From Deltaproteobacteria bacterium (lineage in GTDB: Bacteria > Desulfobacterota > Desulfobacteria > Desulfobacterales > JAABPS01), in contig JAFDFT010000250.1 in NCBI GenBank assembly GCA_019309685.1, forward strand, positions 1 through 7,190: a stretch of DNA of 7,190 nucleotides, written 5' to 3'. A model generated the notes under the pieces. The model did no database searches. It was given only the letters and a program-made list of their open reading frames with translations, and had not been told where the DNA came from. This document shows, in pieces, positions 1 to 6,201 of this stretch; within the stretch, counting starts at the first letter, position 1; every line of letters begins with the position of its first letter. The position numbers and the translations under genes are program-made.

Positions 1-26
1 TGGGAACTAAACAGGAAATAACTGAT

Positions 27-1331
27 ATGAAAATATACAATTATCCCTCTTCATCCTCTGAAAAGAAACTTCAAGCCATTATCAACCGGGCGCCCGTGTT
101 TACGAAAAAAGACTATCAGTATGTCAGCCGTATTGTTGATGACGTAAGAAAAAACGGCGACAAAGCCCTCATTAAATATACCAGCCAGTTTGATTCGCCG
201 GCTGTCACAGCTCAATCATTAACGGTCACAGAAAAGGAGTTCACATCTGCTGCGGCAAAAGTGGATAAAACGTTTCTCAAAGCGCTCAATCGCGCGGCCA
301 GCCAAATTGAGTCGTTTCATAAAAAGCAATTGCGTAAATCCTGGATTACCTCAGATCGGCCAGGGACTTTGCTCGGTCAGCTGATCAATCCTGTTGATGC
401 GGCAGGTATTTATGTGCCGGGTGCAAAAGGAGGGAAAACACCACTGGTATCTTCTGTGCTCATGTGCGCGATTCCCGCAAAAGTGGCTGGTGTAAAAAAT
501 ATCTATATGGCCACCCCGCCCACCAAAACAGGAAGCATTAATCCTCACCTTCTCGTTGCTGCAAAAAAAGTGGGGATCAGTTCAGTTTTTAAAACCGGAA
601 GCGCATGGGCCATTGCAGCTCTTGCTTACGGCACTAAGACCATTCCCAAAGCCGATGTCATTGTGGGTCCTGGAAATATCTATGTTACCTTAGCAAAGAT
701 GATTGTAACAGGAAGCGTAGGAATCGATATGCTGGCAGGCCCCAGCGAGATACTGGTCATAGCGGACGATTCGGCAACATCAAAATATTGCGCAGCCGAT
801 CTTCTTTCCCAGGCCGAACACGATGCGTTTTCTTCAGCGGTTCTGATTACCACCAGCAAAGAAATCGCTAAGTCTGTTGCCATCCACGTGGAAAGACAAA
901 TATCAACGCTTTCCCGGAAGGAGATTGCCAAATCATCTCTAAGCAGCTATGGAGCGATCTTTATTGTGCCTGACCTGAAAGCTGCCATGGAATTAGCAAA
1001 CCGTATAGCGCCTGAACATCTCGAACTTCACATAAAAAACCCATTTGAATATATCGGGCAAATCCGAAATGCGGGAGCCGTTTTTATCGGTGAGTTTACT
1101 CCTGAGCCGGTGGGTGACTATATAGCGGGCACAAACCATGTTCTTCCAACAGCGGGCACAGCACGATTTTCATCCGCATTGTCGGTGGACAACTTTATCA
1201 AGAAAACCAGTCTTGTCCACTATTCCAGGCAGGCATTTAAAAAAGAAGCCAACGATATCGCCTGTCTGGCAGGTATCGAGGGGCTCGACGCTCACGCCAA
1301 TTCGGTAAAGATCCGGCTAAAGAAGACATAA
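27..1331 (+). CDS. hisD: Histidinol dehydrogenase
   Basis: Catalyses the last two steps of histidine synthesis, oxidising L-histidinol to L-histidine with two NAD+ in the cytosol. The 434-residue length is normal for the family. The family's key residues are visible: zinc-ligand candidates Q262 and H265 (SQAEHD), D364 (PVGDY) and H423 (DAHAN), and the catalytic pair E330-H331 in RIAPEHLE. GPGNIYV (about 214-220) and LAGPSEIL (about 236-243) are also typical. The ATG start has AGGAAA at 13-18, 8 nt upstream, and the N-terminus needs no extension. Oddities are Trp at 194 (GSAWAIAA), where most HisD have Gln, and PLVSSVLMCAIPAK, where PSSVLMNAIPAK is usual. It converges on the yhhN-like gene with only 25 bp between the stops and no clear terminator. 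Other his genes, if linked, would lie left of the window. Assignment to the HisD family is secure; the histidine role is very likely. Confidence 0.96.
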   Translation: MKIYNYPSSSSEKKLQAIINRAPVFTKKDYQYVSRIVDDVRKNGDKALIKYTSQFDSPAVTAQSLTVTEKEFTSAAAKVDKTFLKALNRAASQIESFHKKQLRKSWITSDRPGTLLGQLINPVDAAGIYVPGAKGGKTPLVSSVLMCAIPAKVAGVKNIYMATPPTKTGSINPHLLVAAKKVGISSVFKTGSAWAIAALAYGTKTIPKADVIVGPGNIYVTLAKMIVTGSVGIDMLAGPSEILVIADDSATSKYCAADLLSQAEHDAFSSAVLITTSKEIAKSVAIHVERQISTLSRKEIAKSSLSSYGAIFIVPDLKAAMELANRIAPEHLELHIKNPFEYIGQIRNAGAVFIGEFTPEPVGDYIAGTNHVLPTAGTARFSSALSVDNFIKKTSLVHYSRQAFKKEANDIACLAGIEGLDAHANSVKIRLKKT

Positions 1332-1356
1332 ACTCCTCCATCAATACACGAGGCCT

Positions 1357-2019
1357 CTACACGTAACTTAACAGCCCGATAGAAAACGCCAGAATAAACT
1401 GCCCCGTGAAATATAACGGCAACCCAATCAGCCGGTTTAAAAACTCCTTCTTGAAAAAACGGTGCCGCGCTACAAAAATATCACTGATATAAAATAAGAA
1501 CGCGCCAGTGAACACCAGGATTCTGCCGGCCAGGTTTATTCGGACATCACCCAGAATCGAGAAGGCTCCTGAAACCATCGCTGTAATCACAAGAATATAA
1601 ATAATGACCGGGAGGTTCATCTTCCCTAGATGCGGTTTAAGCCACACATATACCCATCCACTGGCAATGACGGCCAATACAGTTCCGATCCACGTCCACG
1701 CATTCAACTGCGCTGCATGGAAAAAGGCCACGATATAAAACACGTGCCCGATCAAAAATGACACAAGCCCTGTCATAAACATGCTTTTTTGAGGTAAGGC
1801 AAGAAACAGGTCACCGCCCGCGCAAAATATCAATCCCGTGAGTAAAAACCGGAAGTAGCCGGGAATGGGATGAGGCTGAACATTTACTGCAGCAATAAAC
1901 AGCAAAGAAAGGATCAGCTTTGTGGGAACCATCCCTTTATGAATCTCACCCTTTTCATAAAAAAGAAACCAGGGTAGTAAAATCGCCACCAGCACAATAA
2001 TTACAACATTAGTAATCAT
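1357..2019 (-). CDS. YhhN/lysoplasmalogenase-family integral membrane protein
   Basis: A 220-residue, very hydrophobic protein with about eight predicted membrane segments, matching the YhhN (TMEM86) family. Characterised members hydrolyse the vinyl-ether bond of lysoplasmalogens, but the bacterial function is poorly established. Family-like features are GGDLFLALP with Asp70, followed by GLVSFLIGHVFYIVAFF (about 84-100), and GAFLFYISDIFVARHRFF with Asp180 (about 172-189), then LPLYFTGQFIL. These two Asp residues sit where the family keeps acidic residues in membrane segments. The ATG at 2017-2019 was chosen because GGAGGAG lies just upstream; an in-frame ATG at 2046 would add nine residues that overlap the adjacent palindrome and lack a ribosome-binding site. 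It lies downstream of pepA on the same strand, separated by about 217 bp holding the palindrome, so co-transcription is uncertain. The family call is good; the enzymatic activity is inferred. Confidence 0.85.
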   Translation of the reverse strand: MITNVVIIVLVAILLPWFLFYEKGEIHKGMVPTKLILSLLFIAAVNVQPHPIPGYFRFLLTGLIFCAGGDLFLALPQKSMFMTGLVSFLIGHVFYIVAFFHAAQLNAWTWIGTVLAVIASGWVYVWLKPHLGKMNLPVIIYILVITAMVSGAFSILGDVRINLAGRILVFTGAFLFYISDIFVARHRFFKKEFLNRLIGLPLYFTGQFILAFSIGLLSYV

Positions 2020-2023
2020 AGTT

Positions 2024-2030
2024 CTCCTCC
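2024..2030 (-). promoter_or_regulatory. Strong Shine-Dalgarno site deciding the yhhN-like start
   Basis: On the minus strand GGAGGAG is followed by AACT and then ATG at 2019. This is the best ribosome-binding site in the window and fixes the start at the internal Met rather than the ATG at 2046. It lies only a few bases from the end of the palindrome at 2035, so a hairpin in the transcript could affect access to it. That regulatory effect is speculation. Confidence 0.8.
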
Positions 2031-2034
2031 AGAT

Positions 2035-2173
2035 AGACCTTTGCAAAATTCCCCTTTTTGCCCAATTTCGGCGTCAGGTTCAAATTTTAATCCTCGAAAT
2101 ACTCAAGTATGTCTGTGGTTAAAATTATCGCCTTCCTTGAACTTGGACAAAAATTAGTATTTTCCAAAGATCT
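2035..2173. repeat. 139-bp imperfect palindrome (intergenic, MITE- or REP-like)
   Basis: The left arm (2035-2104) and the reverse complement of the right arm (2105-2173) align over their full length with one gap and about 46 of 70 identical positions; several mismatches would be G-U pairs in RNA. Well-matched blocks are CTTTG/AAAAT, TTTTTG with CCAA, and AATTTTAA. The centre is ATACT-CA-AGTAT at 2099-2110. Both pepA and the yhhN-like gene are on the minus strand, so a transcript reading through would form a long hairpin just before the yhhN ribosome-binding site. No ORF of note lies inside. It could be a non-autonomous mobile element, a decayed inverted repeat, or a processing or termination structure. 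Copy number elsewhere cannot be judged here. Confidence 0.75.
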
Positions 2174-2236
2174 CTCATTGATTTTCTTAAGACAGTTATA
2201 GCTAAACGTAAAGGGGCCATTTATATATAAAACATT

Positions 2237-3726
2237 TTATAGTTTCTCAAGCAAATCGCAGAACAGCCGAACCCCAAACCCCGTACCACCGGCGTTGCAA
2301 TACGCATTTGCCTTGGTCGCTGAAGCGGGCCCGGCAATATCAATATGTGCCCATCGTTGATCTTCCACAAATTCAGAAATAAACAGAGCGGCCGTTATCG
2401 CACCCCCATAACGGGTATTGCTGATATTTTTAATATCTGCAAGATCGCTTTTCAACAATTCTTTATAATCATCCGGCAGGGGCAGACGCCAGCAGCGCTC
2501 GTATGTTTTATCAGCGGAATCGAGATTTTATCAGCGGAATCGAGAATATCCTGTACCAGTTTATCTTCAAAAGAAAACACGCCGGCAATCTTTTCACCCA
2601 GCGCAATCATACACGCCCCTGTAAGAGTGGCAATATCTATGATAGTGTGAGGCTTAAACTTCTTTACTGCCCAGGCCATAGCATCAATAAGAATCAGCCT
2701 CCCCTCCGCGTCGGTATTTCCGATCTCAACGGTTTTACCGTCGTAACTTTTCACAATATCTCCCGGGCGAGACGCGTCTCCGGAGGGCATGTTTTCAACT
2801 ATCGGCATAACGCCAACAATATTTTTCTTTATGTTCAATCTTGCTGCGGCAATGAGTGTTGCGGCAACAGCGGCAGCGCCGGACATATCGGTTTTCATAT
2901 CTTCAAGAGATCCGGAAGGCTTCAGGTTAATGCCGCCTGAATCAAATGTGACACCTTTGCCCACAAGAACGATGGTCTTTTTTGCGTTTCCGGGACGATG
3001 TTCCAGGACAACCATCCTGGGTTTGCTCCGGCTGCCGGCTGATACAGCAAGCAATGATCCAAACTTTTGCTGTTTCAGCTCCTTTTCTCCAAACACCTTT
3101 ACTTTTAAGCCCTGTTTTCGTGAAAGCGCACTGATCGACCGAGCAAACTGATCGGGTCTTTTATCATTTGGCGGGGTACTTACCCATTCCCTGGCCTGAA
3201 TGGTTCCCTGGCACACAGTGAGTACTCTGGCAGGCAAACGATTAAATTTCCGAACCGCTGCTTTTTTCACTATAAAATTTATCTTTTTCAGTGGTTGTTG
3301 TTTTTTTTCCTTTTTATATTTGTCAAACACATGATTGCCCAGACATGCGCCTTCCATGATCGATTCAAAAAGAATGGGTTCATCCAGATTTACTTTTGAT
3401 GCTTCCGGAGTCGCGATGCATACTTCGGCGACTTCATTGCTAATACATTTTTTCACCCCTTTGCCAGCGAACGACCTCAGCGCTTCAGCGTCTATTTTGC
3501 CAACCTTCCCCATCCCAATAAAAATAGCGCGACCTATCTTTGTGCCGGACATATTGTAAAGTGTAACCTCATCACCCTTTTTGCCCTTAAATTCTTTGAG
3601 TTTCTTTGCCTGCTTCACCATCGAAGAAAGAACACTATTATCATGTATCTCTTTGTCTTCACACACAGGAATGATCAATGTGTCGATCTTTACCGTTTTC
3701 ACATCGACTGTTTTTAAATGTAACAT
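2237..3726 (-). pseudogene. pepA: Leucyl aminopeptidase (M17), frameshifted by a 20-bp duplication
   Basis: M17 aminopeptidases are two-metal, usually hexameric cytosolic enzymes that remove N-terminal residues from peptides. The first frame runs from ATG 3726 to TGA at 2452-2454 (424 residues). It has an N-terminal domain (about 1-160) and most of the catalytic domain, with the expected metal and catalytic residues K257, D262, K269 and D280 (VGKGVTFDSGG to KTDMSG) and D339, E341 and R343 (NTDAEGRL). After K400 it switches to 24 unrelated residues. The true C-terminus continues in another frame to the stop at 2237-2239, with NTRYGGAITAALF and WAHIDIAGPA. Deleting one copy of the 20-bp tandem repeat joins the frames through YERCWRLPLP and gives 489 residues, normal for PepA. 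The encoded protein would lack the last ~89 residues of the catalytic domain and is probably inactive. A GGGG run about 8 nt before the ATG is a weak ribosome-binding site. A true mutation and an assembly error are both possible. Confidence 0.92.
2506..2545. repeat. Exact 20-bp tandem duplication inside pepA
   Basis: The unit ttttatcagcggaatcgaga occurs at 2506-2525 and again, identically, at 2526-2545. Because 20 is not a multiple of three, it shifts the pepA reading frame. The perfect identity of the two copies, and the perfect repair of the protein when one is removed, suggest a recent slippage event or an assembly or sequencing artefact rather than old decay. Confidence 0.97.
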
Positions 3727-3800
3727 AATGTATACCCCGTTTATCGTTTATATCTAAATAAAGTAGTAATTTTAGTTTCTTCTAAAGTCTCGTTGGCAAA

Positions 3801-3967
3801 GAGGATTCAAGGATTCATGGGGCCAAGGATTCAAGTGCTTCTCTTTCAAGGCTTCCTCCAAGCTCATCAATAACGTTGACTCATACGAAGATAACGCCTG
3901 CTTTCGAAAGGCCGTATCTGAATTAATAATCCGGAGAGCTTTTCAGGATCAGCTCTTTCGGCGATGG
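3801..3967 (+). repeat. Dispersed degenerate repeat, copy A (with octamer block)
   Basis: It begins with five 8-base units at 3801-3840 (gaggattc, aaggattc, atggggcc, aaggattc, aagtgctt). Then follow blocks shared in the same order and orientation with the gap at 5955-6118: CCAAGCTCATCAATAA, CATACGAAGATAACGCCTG, TTTCGAAAGGCC and TTCAGGATCAGC. Copy A is shorter than copy B by about 21 bp between the octamers and the CCTG block. It lies upstream of pepA. The right boundary is approximate. Confidence 0.65.
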
Positions 3968-3984
3968 TCCTAATTTTATTGGGA

Positions 3985-4013
3985 AGTATATGGATAGGGA
4001 GTTTTCATGTCAA
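3985..4013 (-). promoter_or_regulatory. Predicted sigma-70 promoter directed towards pepA
   Basis: On the minus strand TTGACA (4008-4013) and TATACT (3985-3990) are separated by exactly 17 bp, a near-consensus housekeeping promoter. Transcription would start near 3978 and run leftwards to pepA, about 250 nt away. The -35 box lies about 13 bp past the radical SAM stop codon, so pepA is probably transcribed independently of that gene. Confidence 0.6.
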
Positions 4014-4026
4014 CTAAAATAGCACG

Positions 4027-5421
4027 TTAACCGCCTGATACCACATCCTTTAAACGCGTAAGTGTGTCCCATGAAAACGGGTCCTTCTGGCAGGGGAATA
4101 CGGCATTGTTGGTAAAAATCGGATCTGATTCCAAATCATACCTGGAAGCAGCAACAGCCCTTTCCCAAAGCACTGTATGAGGAATGGGTGAGTAATAAGC
4201 AAGCACCGGCGTTATACGGTTTTGCCTGACTATGTCAATCGACTCTTCAACGGATGCCATTGTCTGATCCGGCAAACCTGCCAGAAGATACGCCCATATC
4301 TGGTCTTTTTTAAACCCAGCCTCTTTAAAGCACACCATCGCCTCTGCAAACTCTTCCTCGGTTACTTTACTATCCAGATCCTTTCTATTGTCAAATGCTG
4401 ATGTTTCCAGACCAAGTCTAAGCGTTTTAAAGCCCGCTTGAAACAGCAACCGCGCGATATGCGTTGTCAGCCCCCGTATATGGATGGCATTGGGTGTATG
4501 AAATCGCAGATTAAGACCTGAATCAATTATTTTTTCAAGTAAGGGAATCGCGTGTTTTTCCGCATCTGTAAGAAAAGCGTCATCATAAAGCACAAAGTCA
4601 CAAATATCATATGTTTGATGCCAGTATGTTATTTCATCCATAACTGAAGCAGGCGATCTGAGCCTTCGTTCAGGGTGTAAAAAATGAGAGGCGCAATAGG
4701 CACATGAAAATGGACAGCCCTTTGATGTCAGTAGGGGTACATACGAAATCTTTCGCTGAAGATCAAACGCCGGATATGGATATGTGTCCAGATCATCCGG
4801 TTCAAATTTCATTTTTACCTGATAGCCCGTATAGTCCCCGGCCAGCTTGAGGATGTTCCCCTCGGCCATTCCCTCCACCACACTATCCGCGTTGGAATTC
4901 TTTACCGCGTGATCGCGGCACAAGGTTGCATAGATTCCGCCCAAAACTACCGGTACATCTGGAAAAGTATCTTTTAATACTCCAATGGTTTCTTGAACAC
5001 CCGGATACCAGTAGGTCATCAACGAGGTTACGAGAATAAGATCCGGTCTAGAAATCGTCAGCAGATCTTCTCTGAACCAGGAAGGTTCAATGCCGTATCT
5101 GGAAAAGTTCCGGGGGACATCCTCTAGCCCTTTGGGTGTTGGAATCTTTGTTTTTAGATACGGACCCCGTCCGTATCGGGCATTCGGATCTGAACACCCT
5201 GCCTTTGGGTGAAACCGGTCAAGGCAGTCAACATATGATACGTTAAACCCGTGATACCGAAGTATGGATGCAAGGTACAAGATTCCCAACGGCTTGGACC
5301 AGAAATCATACGCCGCAAAATCATGTATCCAGGGATTGATGAGAAGGATATTGGGGGTGTAATGCTTCACAGTTTCCAGGGAAGATTCAGGTAATCCTGT
5401 ATCACTCGTCGAAGTCATCAT
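4027..5421 (-). CDS. Radical SAM protein with N-terminal B12-binding-like domain
   Basis: A 464-residue protein. An N-terminal Rossmann-like region (about 25-195) resembles the cobalamin-binding domain of B12-radical SAM enzymes (ILLINPW, PLGILYLASILRYHGFNVSYVD, VVLGGIYATLC), but I see no DxHxxG cobalt-ligand motif. The radical SAM core starts near residue 230, with GCPFSCAYCAS supplying a CxxxCxxC cluster that binds [4Fe-4S] and SAM (cysteines at about 236, 240 and 243). GLETS (about 338-342) and LLAGLPDQT (about 379-387) match later core motifs. There is no Cys-rich C-terminal SPASM region, so it does not look like AhbC or AhbD. The start is one of tandem ATGs at 5421 and 5418; a TTG at 5424 is also possible. 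It overlaps the end of ahbB by 20 nt and lacks its own clear ribosome-binding site, which suggests translational coupling. The substrate is unknown; the context hints at tetrapyrrole chemistry. Confidence 0.88.
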   Translation of the reverse strand: MMTSTSDTGLPESSLETVKHYTPNILLINPWIHDFAAYDFWSKPLGILYLASILRYHGFNVSYVDCLDRFHPKAGCSDPNARYGRGPYLKTKIPTPKGLEDVPRNFSRYGIEPSWFREDLLTISRPDLILVTSLMTYWYPGVQETIGVLKDTFPDVPVVLGGIYATLCRDHAVKNSNADSVVEGMAEGNILKLAGDYTGYQVKMKFEPDDLDTYPYPAFDLQRKISYVPLLTSKGCPFSCAYCASHFLHPERRLRSPASVMDEITYWHQTYDICDFVLYDDAFLTDAEKHAIPLLEKIIDSGLNLRFHTPNAIHIRGLTTHIARLLFQAGFKTLRLGLETSAFDNRKDLDSKVTEEEFAEAMVCFKEAGFKKDQIWAYLLAGLPDQTMASVEESIDIVRQNRITPVLAYYSPIPHTVLWERAVAASRYDLESDPIFTNNAVFPCQKDPFSWDTLTRLKDVVSGG

Positions 5422-5884
5422 CAAAATATTGCATTGAAGTCTTTTTTAACTCCTGAACGCTGAATAAAAGCGTGTATTGATCTACAGATGTTTTTTCCGA
5501 CATTTCTCTGGCAATGACATGGCAGGATTCTTCATTTTTGGCATGGATCATGGTGTAAAGATTGTATGGCCAATTTTCGGTGGTTTTTCTCACATAGCAG
5601 TGAGATACTTCCCTGAAGGATGCCATGATCTCTCCTACTTCATCCACTCGGTTAGCCTCCACCTTCCAGGCGGTCATGGCGTTTGCCTTGTAACCCGACA
5701 TCTGGTGACGAATGGTCGCACCAAACCGCCGAATAACGCCTCTGCTGCAAAGATCGGTTATTTTTTCAAGAAGCTCATCTTCGGAGATTTCCAGCTGTTT
5801 AGCAATTTCGAGAAATGGTCTATCGACAACTGGAATATCACCCTGAATCGAAGCAATTATCTTTTTTTCAATTTCCGTTAGCAT
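5402..5884 (-). CDS. ahbB: Siroheme decarboxylase subunit, AhbB-like (Lrp/AsnC fold)
   Basis: AhbA and AhbB together decarboxylate siroheme to 12,18-didecarboxysiroheme in the alternative heme pathway of sulfate reducers and archaea. The 160-residue length is normal. An N-terminal winged-helix part (about 1-55) precedes RRFGATIRHQMSGYKANAM (52-70), VSHCYVR (93-99), NWPYNLYTMIH (104-114) and ELKKTSMQYF (145-154), a set typical of siroheme decarboxylases rather than DNA-binding Lrp regulators. The final motif fits AhbB better than AhbA, though the subunits are paralogues. Automated annotation often calls these AsnC-family regulators. The ATG at 5884 has only a weak AGAG upstream. A good promoter lies 28-57 nt before the start. 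No AhbA partner is in the window; the next gene overlaps it and encodes a radical SAM protein. The family is confident; the subunit identity is moderately so. Confidence 0.88.
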   Translation of the reverse strand: MLTEIEKKIIASIQGDIPVVDRPFLEIAKQLEISEDELLEKITDLCSRGVIRRFGATIRHQMSGYKANAMTAWKVEANRVDEVGEIMASFREVSHCYVRKTTENWPYNLYTMIHAKNEESCHVIAREMSEKTSVDQYTLLFSVQELKKTSMQYFDDDFDE

Positions 5885-5911
5885 ATTGATATCTCTGAAA
5901 TTTAGTATCTT

Positions 5912-5941
5912 ATTCTATTAATAAATTTAGTTCTTTTTCAA
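5912..5941 (-). promoter_or_regulatory. Predicted sigma-70 promoter for ahbB
   Basis: On the minus strand TTGAAA (5936-5941) and TAGAAT (5912-5917) are 18 bp apart in an AT-rich stretch. Transcription would start near 5905, giving a leader of about 20 nt before the ahbB ATG. It would serve ahbB and the overlapping radical SAM gene as one operon. The AT-rich setting raises the chance of a false match. Confidence 0.45.
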
Positions 5942-5954
5942 TTTAGTTGGGAAA

Positions 5955-6118
5955 AAGGGTTCGAGGATTCCAGGAGTCAGGAGTTCAAGTGTCTGTTTTT
6001 TATTATTTTTACCAAGATCCTAATAATTATTTCAGTCCCAACGATAGCGCCGTTTCATAGCGCAGATAATTCCTGTTTCCGAAAAGCCATTCCTTCATGT
6101 TCAGGAAACAGCGAACAA
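5955..6118 (+). repeat. Dispersed degenerate repeat, copy B (with octamer block)
   Basis: It starts with five 8-base units at 5955-5994 (aagggttc, gaggattc, caggagtc, aggagttc, aagtgtct) and continues with CCAAGATCCTAATAA, TCATAGCGCAGATAA, CCTGTTTCCGAAAAGCC and TTCAGGAAACAGC. These match copy A at 3801-3967 in order and orientation. Both copies end the octamer block with TTCAAGTG. Both sit upstream of a minus-strand gene, but copy B lies outside the predicted ahbB promoter. Boundaries are approximate. Confidence 0.65.
6073..6111. repeat. 8-bp inverted repeat in copy B
   Basis: CTGTTTCC at 6073-6080 is the reverse complement of GGAAACAG at 6104-6111, with 23 bases between. No T-run follows on either strand, so it is not a typical terminator. 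It may be part of the internal structure of the dispersed repeat. Confidence 0.5.
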
Positions 6119-6180
6119 TGAACTATAGCATATAATTAGTAACCCTCCGAAATAGAAACAGCAAAGAGAAATACTTAACA

Positions 6181-6201
6181 CCTAAAACCTAAAACTTAAA
6201 A
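6181..6201. repeat. Three tandem heptamers overlapping the mtnA stop
   Basis: The units are cctaaaa, cctaaaa and cttaaaa. The third (6195-6201) contains the mtnA stop codon (TAA on the minus strand, 6196-6198) and the last Phe codon. It is a short low-complexity tract. Confidence 0.75.

Larger units (their letters stand above)
3727..4026. other. 300-bp intergenic region upstream of pepA
   Basis: No convincing gene. It holds a near-consensus minus-strand promoter (3985-4013), one copy of a dispersed repeat (3801 to about 3967), a 10-bp perfect palindrome CTTTCGAAAG at 3901-3910, and a short inverted repeat AGAGCT/AGCTCT (3935-3940 and 3951-3956). If the promoter is used, pepA has a leader of about 250 nt containing the whole repeat. 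I see no recognisable riboswitch and no clear terminator after the radical SAM gene. Confidence 0.7.
5885..6195. other. 311-bp intergenic region between mtnA and ahbB
   Basis: No gene is evident. From the ahbB side it contains an AT-rich promoter (5912-5941), copy B of the dispersed repeat (about 5955-6118) with an 8-bp inverted repeat inside it, and three heptamers at 6181-6201 that run into the mtnA stop. No hairpin followed by a T-run was found, so no intrinsic terminator for mtnA can be named. Confidence 0.7.

Noticed and set aside
2452..2458. Translational restart at TTG 2458, overlapping the premature pepA stop, or programmed frameshifting
   Set aside because: There is no slippery sequence or ribosome-binding site, and the exact tandem duplication explains the break fully.
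2345..3559. Several plus-strand ORFs opposite pepA (for example 2503-2940 and 2789-3151)
   Set aside because: They are antisense to a clearly recognised aminopeptidase gene and show no protein-family features.
3801..3840. CRISPR array
   Set aside because: The 8-base units are directly adjacent, degenerate and have no spacers; no cas gene is present.
3772..3867. A 31-codon minus-strand ORF (MSLEEALKEKHLNPW...) upstream of pepA
   Set aside because: It has no Shine-Dalgarno site, lies inside the degenerate repeat, and its codons follow from the octamer block; there is no independent support for coding.
3776..3973. A plus-strand stop-free stretch of about 65 codons in the gap between pepA and the radical SAM gene
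   Set aside because: It has no ATG and no ribosome-binding site, overlaps the repeat, and is not recognisable as a protein family. A decayed gene fragment cannot be excluded.
5477..5881. A 134-codon plus-strand ORF opposite ahbB
   Set aside because: It mirrors the well-supported ahbB frame, and its translation has no recognisable motifs.
5402..5884. Reading the Lrp/AsnC-fold gene as a transcriptional regulator
   Set aside because: The RRFGA, NWPYNLY and ELKKTSM motifs fit siroheme decarboxylase subunits better than DNA-binding Lrp regulators.
6073..6111. Intrinsic terminator for mtnA
   Set aside because: The stem is only 8 bp with a 23-base loop, and no T-run follows on the minus strand.
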